Origin: a virus | Virus record (IMG/VR): IMGVR_UViG_3300046792_000046 | Coordinates: 1-43,831 of that record | Length of the DNA stretch: 43,831 nucleotides | Strand: one strand, 5' to 3' | Part shown: positions 1-5,099 of the stretch, piece by piece | How positions within the stretch are numbered: the first letter of the stretch is position 1 | Layout: the number at the start of each line of letters is the position of its first letter | Program-made: the position numbers and the translations under genes | The notes under the pieces: model-generated | Seen by the model: the letters and a program-made list of their open reading frames with translations, nothing else | The model's database searches: none | What the model was told of the DNA's origin: nothing

Positions 1-21
1 TGAACCACTACCCGAGCTAGT

Positions 22-45
22 AGTAGAACAAGTACTTGTATTACT
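22..45. repeat. 24-bp near-palindrome at left end
   Basis: The centre (28-39) is a perfect palindrome, ACAAGTACTTGT, and the arms extend to 22 and 45 with 10 of 12 positions paired. It sits at the extreme left of the window, where a terminus, packaging site or regulatory site could lie. No function can be assigned from sequence. Confidence 0.6.
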
Positions 46-333
46 GCTTTCTGCTTCTCCTCTCTATAGTTGTTTCCTATCTCAGCGTCGTAAATCCCCT
101 GCTGTCCAGCCCGTCCAGCACCTCCTCTAAGCCTTCGGCTTAGCAGTCCGGCAGCACCCCAGTTAGCTACGTAGTAGCTAGTGGCCCTTAGTGGGTCGTT
201 AGCCGGCCGATAGCGCCGTTTGCTTGGCGAAGCCAAAGGCCGTGCCAGCCCTTTCTCAAAGGCTTTGCCTTTGGTCGGTGGCCAGAAATCGGCATGGCCC
301 GACGATTGCTACGCGCTCGCGCCAAAGCTTTAG

Positions 334-386
334 CAAGAAGCATTACAGAAGGAGCCGTTGTTTTATTCCTTCTGGAAGGCTTCTTG
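334..386. other. Strong two-helix hairpin
   Basis: CAAGAAGC (334-341) pairs perfectly with GCTTCTTG (379-386). Inside it CAGAAGGA (346-353) pairs perfectly with TCCTTCTG (367-374) around a 13-nt loop. No T-run follows on either strand, so it is not an ordinary intrinsic terminator. It is the best-supported structural element of the left noncoding region. Confidence 0.7.
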
Positions 387-427
387 TCGCTGAGATTCAA
401 AAGCAACTACAAGAGATTCAAAGTCAA

Positions 428-468
428 AAGTTCCTCACCCCTTAACAAGTGAAGGGGATTCGGAACTT
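428..468. other. Interrupted hairpin AAGTTCC/GGAACTT
   Basis: AAGTTCC (428-434) pairs with GGAACTT (462-468) and CCCCTT (438-443) pairs with AAGGGG (452-457), separated by short internal loops. A related AAGTTCC/GGAACTT arm pair occurs at the right end (43690-43712). Confidence 0.6.
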
Positions 469-697
469 CCCAAGACTTTAGAGGGCAAGCGCCGGACCCG
501 CGAAAGAACTTGCAGTACCCCGGTCAGACAGGGTGAAAGCAGTCTGATAGGCCCGGAGTTCGGGATGGGCGAGCCGACATAATCGCCGCTGAAGCCTACG
601 GCTTAGGAGCCTAACGGCGACAGGAATCCCCATCATGCAGCAAGCGCCGATAAAGACGGTCTATCGTCAGAGGGTGCCCTGCTCGGTGGCCGAAAGG

Positions 698-726
698 TTG
701 ACAGGCTAGTGGCCCGTTCCTAGGAA
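698..726 (+). promoter_or_regulatory. Possible early promoter overlapping a palindrome copy
   Basis: A perfect sigma-70 -35 hexamer TTGACA (698-703) is followed after exactly 17 nt by TAGGAA (721-726), which is part of the palindrome at 716-727. The -10 match is weak (3 of 6). If real, a protein bound to the palindrome would cover the promoter. The first gene begins about 310 nt downstream. Confidence 0.25.
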
Positions 727-727
727 C
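716..727. repeat. Dispersed palindrome, exact copy
   Basis: GTTCCTAGGAAC in the left noncoding region, placed over the possible -10 of a TTGACA promoter. Confidence 0.95.
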
Positions 728-1035
728 AATCGGAACAGTGTCGCAGTACCGTGTTAGCCCGACGAATAGTCCAAGGCATACCCGCTGTACTAGCGGATTG
801 TACAGACTGGGAATCGGGACGGAGCGACGCAAAGTTTCCGGCTAGGAAAGCCGTAGGGTGCATAAGTGGCGTCTGTCAATCGTGCTCAGGGAAGTCCTTT
901 CCCTCAGCTTGGGCATCACTAGCACCTAGGTGAATCTACCTAGGGCGTTGGTGTAAGCGGCAATCCTTTCCGTCCAATCGACACTCTCAACAGCGTAAGG
1001 CAAGGCCGCTTTCACCAGCGTATCAAGGAGCGTCC

Positions 1036-1221
1036 ATGCGAACCATCGGAAGCGTCCATCAGATTACGAAGCGCCTGACTACCGGAGCTTGGAACAACAT
1101 CGAGCTGCGCGGTCAGCGTGCCCGTAAGAAGAAGTACGAGAAGCCGGGGAAGGTGATCTATCTGGACCCGGCATTGTTCAACAAACCGGAAGGGAAAACC
1201 ACCGATGAACAAGAACTTTGA
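1036..1221 (+). CDS. Small basic protein of unknown function
   Basis: A 61-residue product starts at an ATG preceded by AAGGAG 7 nt upstream. It is rich in Lys and Arg in the middle (a RGQRARKKKYEKPGK stretch), which could suit nucleic-acid binding, but no family is recognised. It is the first gene of the rightward unit and overlaps the next gene by 17 nt, which implies translational coupling. Confidence 0.7.
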   Translation: MRTIGSVHQITKRLTTGAWNNIELRGQRARKKKYEKPGKVIYLDPALFNKPEGKTTDEQEL

Positions 1222-1663
1222 AATCGCAGCGAAGGCAGTGAAGAGCATCACGGGGAAGAGCGTTTCCCTGTGGGAAAACCTCGTCCTGTTTGCCGTGGCA
1301 ATGGACCCGACCACGGAGCCGAAGGAAAACTTCAAGACCGAAGAGCGGCTGGCGCGCACGGAAGTGAAGGTGGAAATCGGCAAGAATAGCACGTACCGCG
1401 TGGCGAAGGGCGTCATTGTCAACGCTCTGGCGAAGGGCGTGGCGCTGCTCGATGCCGACGGCAAGCCGCGTGGAAAGACGGACATCGAGGACCAATTGAA
1501 GGCAGCCAAGGTGAAGAAGTCGGCAGCCGACAGGTTCAAGATCGTGATGGCGAGCGCGAACACCATCGCGGACGAGCTGACGGACGCGGAGTGCATCAGC
1601 GCCGCTGCGTTGGCGAATGATCTGCTCAACAAGGTGAGCGCGTCTATCCGCAAGGCAGCCTAG
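1205..1663 (+). CDS. Unknown protein, paralogue of the 4608-5099 product
   Basis: A 152-residue, Ala/Lys-rich, probably helical protein. Its central part (YRVAKG, then LLDADGKPRGKTDIEDQ) matches a segment of the later gene product (WRTAKS, then LLDDTGTVKGKSGIEDE), and the order and spacing are the same. The two genes therefore look like an ancient duplication. The stop codon TAG shares its final G with the first base of a palindrome copy (1663-1674). No enzyme motif is visible. A DNA-binding or structural role in early infection is possible but unproven. Confidence 0.8.
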   Translation: MNKNFEIAAKAVKSITGKSVSLWENLVLFAVAMDPTTEPKENFKTEERLARTEVKVEIGKNSTYRVAKGVIVNALAKGVALLDADGKPRGKTDIEDQLKAAKVKKSAADRFKIVMASANTIADELTDAECISAAALANDLLNKVSASIRKAA

Positions 1664-1674
1664 TTCCTAGGAAC
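1663..1674. repeat. Dispersed palindrome, exact copy
   Basis: GTTCCTAGGAAC starts on the last base of the stop codon of the 1205-1663 gene and lies between that gene and the tRNA. Confidence 0.95.
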
Positions 1675-1689
1675 AACGGCTAGCGCAAG

Positions 1690-1755
1690 CTCAACTGCGA
1701 TACGTTGAGACGTGTCCTGCTACGTGACGTAGGTGGCAGCCGGGAATAGACCGGC
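1690..1755. other. Hairpin-rich spacer before the tRNA
   Basis: The gene-free stretch between the 1205-1663 gene and the tRNA contains CTCAAC/GTTGAG (1690-1709), a CTAC-GTGAC-GTAG hairpin near 1725 and a CCGG/CCGG stem near 1740-1754. These could be processing signals for the tRNA precursor. No ORF is visible. Confidence 0.35.
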
Positions 1756-1768
1756 AAGAACAACGAAC

Positions 1769-1854
1769 GGAGCGGACGCCCAATAGGAAGGGCACCGGGC
1801 TGTAACCCCGTGGTCGGCTAGTCCGTGGTGGTTCGACTCCACCCCGCTCCACCA
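1769..1854 (+). tRNA. tRNA-Tyr (GUA)
   Basis: An 86-nt type II tRNA can be folded by eye. The acceptor GGAGCGG (1769-1775) pairs with CCGCTCC (1844-1850), followed by discriminator A and an encoded CCA (1852-1854). The D stem is GCCC/GGGC (1778-1793). The anticodon arm has loop CTGTAAC with anticodon GTA (1802-1804) and one C-T mismatch at the base of the stem. A 15-nt variable arm contains CGG/CCG, and the T arm is GGTGG-TTCGACT-CCACC (1827-1843). The long variable arm and GUA anticodon fit bacterial tRNA-Tyr. Confidence 0.85.
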
Positions 1855-1865
1855 TCAATGGCGGG

Positions 1866-1934
1866 GAGACGGGCTGTAAGGATCACAAGTCCCGCGCTCT
1901 AACCGAGCAGCAGCAGGGTATAGCTGACCGTCCC
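1866..1934 (-). other. tRNA-like fold lacking a T arm
   Basis: On the minus strand GGGACGG (1934-1928) can pair with CCGTCTC (1872-1866). Between them lie a GCTC-GGTTA-GAGC hairpin, like a D arm, and a stem with loop CTTGTGA, whose anticodon position reads TGT (Thr). There is no T arm or CCA. It may be a decayed tRNA or an unrelated structure. The surrounding 1855-2012 interval holds no gene. Confidence 0.2.
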
Positions 1935-2012
1935 TATTGTGGACCGACGCTGCCCGCGTCTTTCCCGCCGCCCTACCCGCAGTACATCCGTAGTCCAAAC
2001 GTGGAGGTTCGC

Positions 2013-2174
2013 GTGAAGCCTGAAGTATTGCCCGTTCGTGTCGGCTACATCCTGATCGACGCGCTCCGAGAAGAAGCACATCAAAGCCGGGAGTCCGGCA
2101 ATGACAAGCGTGCTCGCCAGCTCGAAGTGGCGGCGAACAAGATGGAGTTTCTCTCCAATGAGCGACGTTCCTAG
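2013..2174 (+). CDS. Small helical protein of unknown function
   Basis: A 53-residue product starts at GTG with GGAGG 5 nt upstream. The sequence (for example DALREEAHQSRESGNDKRA, then LEVAANKMEFLS) is strongly helical and charged. Its stop codon TAG is the central TAG of a GTTCCTAGGAAC copy, the one reading phase of the palindrome that cannot occur inside a gene. It overlaps the start of the next gene by 17 nt. No family is recognised. Confidence 0.75.
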   Translation: MKPEVLPVRVGYILIDALREEAHQSRESGNDKRARQLEVAANKMEFLSNERRS

Positions 2175-2604
2175 GAACATCGGCTGGCTCGCCCTGTTCT
2201 GCATCCTTGCGCTCTACTACTCGGACAGCAGGGCTGACACCTGGCTGGACGTGACGCTCACGTCCTACCACTTCAAGCGTGAGCCGAAGCACAACGAACA
2301 CAACCTCGGCCTCGGCTTCGAGCACGACATAGCTGAGCGGTGGCGTGTGATCGGCGGCGCATACAAGAACAGTCTCTACCGTACCAGTGTGTACGCCGGA
2401 GTCTCGTACTCCTACTGGATCGAGGGACCGTGGCGTCTGTCAATTGCGGGTGGCGGCATCACCGGCTACGAGAAAGGCGTCATGCCTATCGTCGTACCTG
2501 CCCTGTCCTACGAAGGCGACCGATGGGGAGCCAACCTGTTCGTGGCTCCGCCGTTCAAAGATAGCCCCGGTGTAGCCGGGTTGCAGGTGAAGGTGAGGTT
2601 CTGA
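2158..2604 (+). CDS. Small outer-membrane beta-barrel-like protein
   Basis: A 148-residue protein with an N-terminal signal peptide (hydrophobic WLALFCILALYY, likely cleavage after SRA near residue 26). The mature part alternates Gly and aromatic residues in short beta strands (GLGFEHDI, GVSYSYW, SIAGGGITGY) and ends in a strand with terminal Phe (VKVRF), typical of outer-membrane barrels. Similar small exported proteins occur in other phages. A role in changing the infected cell surface, for example superinfection exclusion, is inference. I chose the internal ATG at 2158 over 2101 because it begins just before the signal peptide. A palindrome copy is read as VPRN near the N-terminus. Confidence 0.75.
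   Translation: MSDVPRNIGWLALFCILALYYSDSRADTWLDVTLTSYHFKREPKHNEHNLGLGFEHDIAERWRVIGGAYKNSLYRTSVYAGVSYSYWIEGPWRLSIAGGGITGYEKGVMPIVVPALSYEGDRWGANLFVAPPFKDSPGVAGLQVKVRF
2167..2178. repeat. Dispersed palindrome, exact copy
   Basis: Lies in the overlap of two genes. It supplies the TAG stop of the 2013-2174 gene and is read as VPRN in the barrel gene. Confidence 0.95.
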
Positions 2605-2843
2605 TGACGCCCGAAGATTTAGGAATTTGGATGCACTTGCTGACACATGGCAACACATCACGACAGCGTGTAGCAGGCGCAGCTTTCGACCACGAGTTTC
2701 CAAGAGGTATCACTCATGCCAAAGAAACCAGTGAAGCAGGACAGCGGCAGCAAGACCGACCACAAGGCAGCCCGCACAGCGGCGAACAAAGCCCGCAAAG
2801 CGGCAGCGTTGGAACGCCAGCGCCAGCGGTGGCTGGCACGTAA
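2604..2843 (+). CDS. Doubtful small ORF
   Basis: A 79-codon frame begins at an ATG overlapping the stop of the barrel gene by one base. Only the first 37 codons do not overlap the better-supported gene at 2716, and the C-terminal half is low in complexity (GSPHSGEQSPQSGS), as expected for a shadow frame. A short genuine protein here is possible but unproven. Confidence 0.25.
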   Translation: MTPEDLGIWMHLLTHGNTSRQRVAGAAFDHEFPRGITHAKETSEAGQRQQDRPQGSPHSGEQSPQSGSVGTPAPAVAGT

Positions 2844-2919
2844 CACCACAACCAGGGGCACGGCTCGCGCGAAGAGGCGTGTACATCTGCAACCTGAAGC
2901 TCAGCAACAGGCGGCGTGA
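2716..2919 (+). CDS. Lys/Arg/Ala-rich small protein
   Basis: A 67-residue, very basic product (KKPVKQ, ARTAANKARKAAALERQRQRW, RAKRR) starts at an ATG with AAGAGG about 9 nt upstream. The composition suggests nucleic-acid binding or an unstructured tail. Its stop overlaps the next start as TGATG. No family is recognised. Confidence 0.6.
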   Translation: MPKKPVKQDSGSKTDHKAARTAANKARKAAALERQRQRWLARNTTTRGTARAKRRVHLQPEAQQQAA

Positions 2920-3149
2920 TGGCTGTCTCGTTCCTAGGAACATTCGGCATCTTCGATGTGGACGGCACTGTCGTTCCCATCGACAAAACGCAGGCTTTAC
3001 GACTGAAGGAATTGCTCCCTGATGGCCGTAACACTGGCGGCTATGTCGAGGCAATCAAGATGGTGCGTGATAAGCACAACCTCGGTCTGAAGGAAGCGAA
3101 GGATTTTGTGGACCACTACGAAGCTCACCACTTAGGTTCACGCAAGTAG
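2919..3149 (+). CDS. Protein with ribosomal L7/L12 C-terminal-like module
   Basis: A 76-residue product. The C-terminal half (AIKMVRDKHNLGLKEAKDFV) closely follows the conserved helix-turn of the ribosomal protein bL12 C-terminal domain (KxVRxxxxLGLKEAKxxV), which in the ribosome recruits translation GTPases. The N-terminal half has no visible homology. bL12-like genes are known in some phages, and a role in redirecting host translation factors is inference. Start ATG 2919 is preferred over GTG 2916 because it forms the TGATG overlap with the upstream gene. Confidence 0.75.
   Translation: MAVSFLGTFGIFDVDGTVVPIDKTQALRLKELLPDGRNTGGYVEAIKMVRDKHNLGLKEAKDFVDHYEAHHLGSRK
2930..2941. repeat. Dispersed palindrome, exact copy
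   Basis: Read as FLGT near the start of the L7/L12-like gene. Confidence 0.95.
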
Positions 3150-3162
3150 CAACGGGCAGTGG

Positions 3163-3204
3163 CTTCGCCGTGGTTGAGCGGCGAAGTACAAACATGCGCT
3201 CAAC
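3163..3204 (+). promoter_or_regulatory. Bistable RNA hairpin pair
   Basis: CTTCGCCG (3163-3170) pairs perfectly with CGGCGAAG (3179-3186). GTTGAGCG (3173-3180) pairs equally well with CGCTCAAC (3197-3204). The second stem uses the loop and first bases of the first, so only one can form. The element lies in the 116-nt spacer before the 3266 gene. It has the form of an attenuator or translational switch, but no T-run follows. Confidence 0.5.
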
Positions 3205-3265
3205 AACGACAAGTGCTGCCTGTCCCACCCATTCCCTGTAGTTCAACTCGTAAAGGAGAAGCAAG

Positions 3266-3469
3266 ATGGTCGTCGGAAAGAACGTGGCAATCGAAGTGAG
3301 CGGCAGCATGGCGCACGTTGCCGTGGACATGGCGAAGGATCAGGGTGCCAGCAAGACCGGTAAGAGCGTCATCATCGGCACCACGGGTGGCAAGCACATC
3401 GAAGTCCCCGGCAATCCGGGCGTGTTCTTCACGCTCACGATGTATCGGAAGAACGCGCCGAAGGCGTGA
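3266..3469 (+). CDS. Small beta-rich protein of unknown function
   Basis: A 67-residue product with an excellent ribosome site (AAAGGAGAAGCAAG before ATG). The sequence (VAIEVSGSMAHVAVDM, SVIIGTTGG, FFTLTMYRK) suggests a compact beta fold. No family is recognised. Its stop overlaps the next start as ATGA. Confidence 0.75.
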   Translation: MVVGKNVAIEVSGSMAHVAVDMAKDQGASKTGKSVIIGTTGGKHIEVPGNPGVFFTLTMYRKNAPKA

Positions 3470-4032
3470 TGGACCAGCAGACCAGCACAAGTCCGGTCCA
3501 GTTGGGCAACGGGGACGCAGCTCGCACCGCAGCGAAAGCTGTGCTCAGAGTGCAAGCTGCTATCCCCGAGCAGTTCAGAAACAAAGCCCCGTTCGGGATC
3601 GACAGTCGTGTTGCATCGTGGTTCTTCGATAAGTTCCTGCCGCTCATTAGGTTCGGCAAGGTGCAAGTTGACACGTTCCAATACGAAGGCAAGCCCTACC
3701 ACAGAGTCACACTCAGCGTGCCCTTCCGTACCAGCACGTTCGTCGTCAATGCGTTCGGCGCTCACGGTGTGACCAGTACGTTGATTCGGTTCTTGCCAAT
3801 GACAGCGTTTGGTATGGCCATGCCCAACCTCTTGCTTCAAGACTTCGCCGGGACCGGAGACATCTACGTGCCGGGATGGGCGGCCCCGGAGTTGGCCGAG
3901 GACTTCATGAATCTGGTCCGCATCCACAAAGCACGAGTGGAGTTCGGACTCGACGAGCTGCGTCGCAGTCAGCTTCCGTTCCTAGGAACAGACAGCGACG
4001 CCGAGCAAGACAGCAAGCCGACGTTGCACTAG
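3469..4032 (+). CDS. Unknown 187-residue early protein
   Basis: Begins at the ATG within a GTGATG overlap with the previous gene. It has a helical N-terminal region (AARTAAKAVLRVQAAIP) and a central beta-rich region (VDTFQYEGKPYHRVTLSVPF). The acidic C-terminal tail contains a palindrome copy read as FLGT. No catalytic motif or known family is recognised. Confidence 0.75.
   Translation: MDQQTSTSPVQLGNGDAARTAAKAVLRVQAAIPEQFRNKAPFGIDSRVASWFFDKFLPLIRFGKVQVDTFQYEGKPYHRVTLSVPFRTSTFVVNAFGAHGVTSTLIRFLPMTAFGMAMPNLLLQDFAGTGDIYVPGWAAPELAEDFMNLVRIHKARVEFGLDELRRSQLPFLGTDSDAEQDSKPTLH
3978..3989. repeat. Dispersed palindrome, exact copy
   Basis: Read as FLGT near the C-terminus of the 3469-4032 product. 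Confidence 0.95.
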
Positions 4033-4038
4033 ACACAG

Positions 4039-4287
4039 ATGTACGTCCTGTTCAGTAGTTCACTTCGCATGTACCTCACAAGGGAGAACGCTACGGAGAT
4101 TGCGGTAACTCCCGTGCGTGCGAAGGCTGTGCAATTCAGGACGAAAAAAGAAGCACTCTCCTTCAGGGAAGAGCGCCTGCACAGTGCCTCACAGAAACTC
4201 TTCGAGGTACAAGACGCATCAACTGGAGAGAAACATGCTGGAAAGAAACGGTCGAGACATAAGGTACTTCCATCTACGGACACGTAA
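4039..4287 (+). CDS. Small unknown protein
   Basis: An 82-codon frame starts 6 nt after the previous stop and overlaps the next gene by 53 nt. It is charged and predicted helical (KKEALSFREERLHSASQKLFEVQ). The ribosome site is weak. No family is recognised. Confidence 0.5.
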   Translation: MYVLFSSSLRMYLTRENATEIAVTPVRAKAVQFRTKKEALSFREERLHSASQKLFEVQDASTGEKHAGKKRSRHKVLPSTDT

Positions 4288-4570
4288 CAACGGAGTGCCG
4301 TCCAACAAAGGCGGCTACACCGTAGCAGTGAAGAGCAGGCCAAACGGGTTGTACTCCGTGAGTATCTGCCAGTGCAATTCCAATCAGGTGTACGACGAGA
4401 AGCTCGGTGAGAAGGTGGCCGAGCAACGCATCGGCAGCGGCAAGTTTTTCGTCCAGTCGAGGGCGGAATTGATTGCCACTCTCAACACCCTGCACACCAA
4501 GCTGTCGTCGGGCACTGTCGTGCGTCTCGATCTGAGCGAGCTTGGCGAAACGGAGAAGAAAGCGGCCTGA
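4235..4570 (+). CDS. Unknown 111-residue early protein
   Basis: The start is the ATG at 4235, preceded by GGAGAG 7 nt upstream. The longer frame from 4118 has a poor start and shadow-like composition. The product has an N-terminal beta-rich part (GGYTVAVKSRPNGLYSVSIC) and a C-terminal helix ending in EKKAA. No family is recognised. Confidence 0.7.
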   Translation: MLERNGRDIRYFHLRTRNNGVPSNKGGYTVAVKSRPNGLYSVSICQCNSNQVYDEKLGEKVAEQRIGSGKFFVQSRAELIATLNTLHTKLSSGTVVRLDLSELGETEKKAA

Positions 4571-4607
4571 CGTTCAACGCATCACACCACGCAAAGGGAA
4601 TAAGAAC

Positions 4608-5099
4608 GTGAGCGTCAACGAGAGCAACCCACTATACGAAGCCTGTGTTGGCTTCATGGTGGCGGAGAAGTCTGAGGCAGACAGTTGGGAGAAGGTGGCC
4701 CGGTTTGTCCAGACCAAGGTGGACAACGGCAGCGGCGACGAGGCGCAACTCAAGGCCGAGTTCTCCGTGGTCGAGAAGCAGATCAAGAAGGACTTCAGCG
4801 TGACCACACTGCCCACTGCGTGGCGCACGGCGAAGAGCACGGCAATGTCAGCGGCACGAGCAGAGGTCAGTCTGCTTGACGACACGGGCACAGTGAAGGG
4901 AAAGAGCGGCATCGAAGATGAAGTGCGCGGAAAGAAACTCGGCACAGATGTGCCCACCCTCGTCGAGAAGATTGTCGCTGACCTTAGCAACTCAGCTTCA
5001 CGGATGACAGGACTGCGCATCACGTCCCTCGATATGTTGCTGCTCGACGCGGCTGTCGAATCCGTCAACTACGCAAGGAGAACCTGCGTCGATGCTTAA
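4608..5099 (+). CDS. Unknown protein, paralogue of the 1205-1663 product
   Basis: A 163-residue product from a GTG with AAGGGA upstream; the only longer start would be TTG at 4542. The segment WRTAKS to GIEDEV aligns with YRVAKG to DIEDQL of the earlier gene, and the remainder has similar helical composition. The gene overlaps the start of the VWA/zincin gene by 8 nt, so it is coupled to the CobT/CobS-like pair and may work with it. No motif defines its function. Confidence 0.75.
   Translation: MSVNESNPLYEACVGFMVAEKSEADSWEKVARFVQTKVDNGSGDEAQLKAEFSVVEKQIKKDFSVTTLPTAWRTAKSTAMSAARAEVSLLDDTGTVKGKSGIEDEVRGKKLGTDVPTLVEKIVADLSNSASRMTGLRITSLDMLLLDAAVESVNYARRTCVDA

Larger units (their letters stand above)
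120..960 (+). ncRNA. Candidate large structured RNA region without genes
   Basis: About 1 kb before the first gene has no ORF with a credible start and is dense in stem-loops. The best are two coaxial 8-bp helices (334-341 with 379-386, and 346-353 with 367-374), a broken hairpin of 7+6 bp (428-468), CTAAGCC-TTC-GGCTTAG (129-145), CAAAGGC-TTT-GCCTTTG (257-273), TCAGAC/GTCTGA (524-547), CCCG-GAGTT-CGGG (552-564), an outer CGCCG/CGGCG stem enclosing AAGCC-TAC-GGCTT (594-619), and AGGGAA/TTCCCT near 888-904. Several plus-strand loops contain GAAA. This fits a long noncoding RNA transcribed rightward. Large ornate RNAs such as GOLLD and ROOL are known from phages, often near tRNAs, but I cannot match this region to either. 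It may also simply be a structured leader or terminus. Confidence 0.4.

Noticed and set aside
224-933. Short plus-strand frames in the left region (224-445, 751-933)
   Set aside because: They have no ribosome sites and unusual composition, and they run through stem-loops of the structured region.
922-949. CACCTAGGTG and TACCTAGGG as further palindrome copies
   Set aside because: They share only CCTAGG with the motif and lack the GTT/AAC arms, so they are not counted. The same holds for CCTAGG at about 17954, 22890, 35504 and 38940.
1-1035. Group I intron in the left region
   Set aside because: I could not find convincing P, Q, R and S core elements, and no gene is interrupted there.
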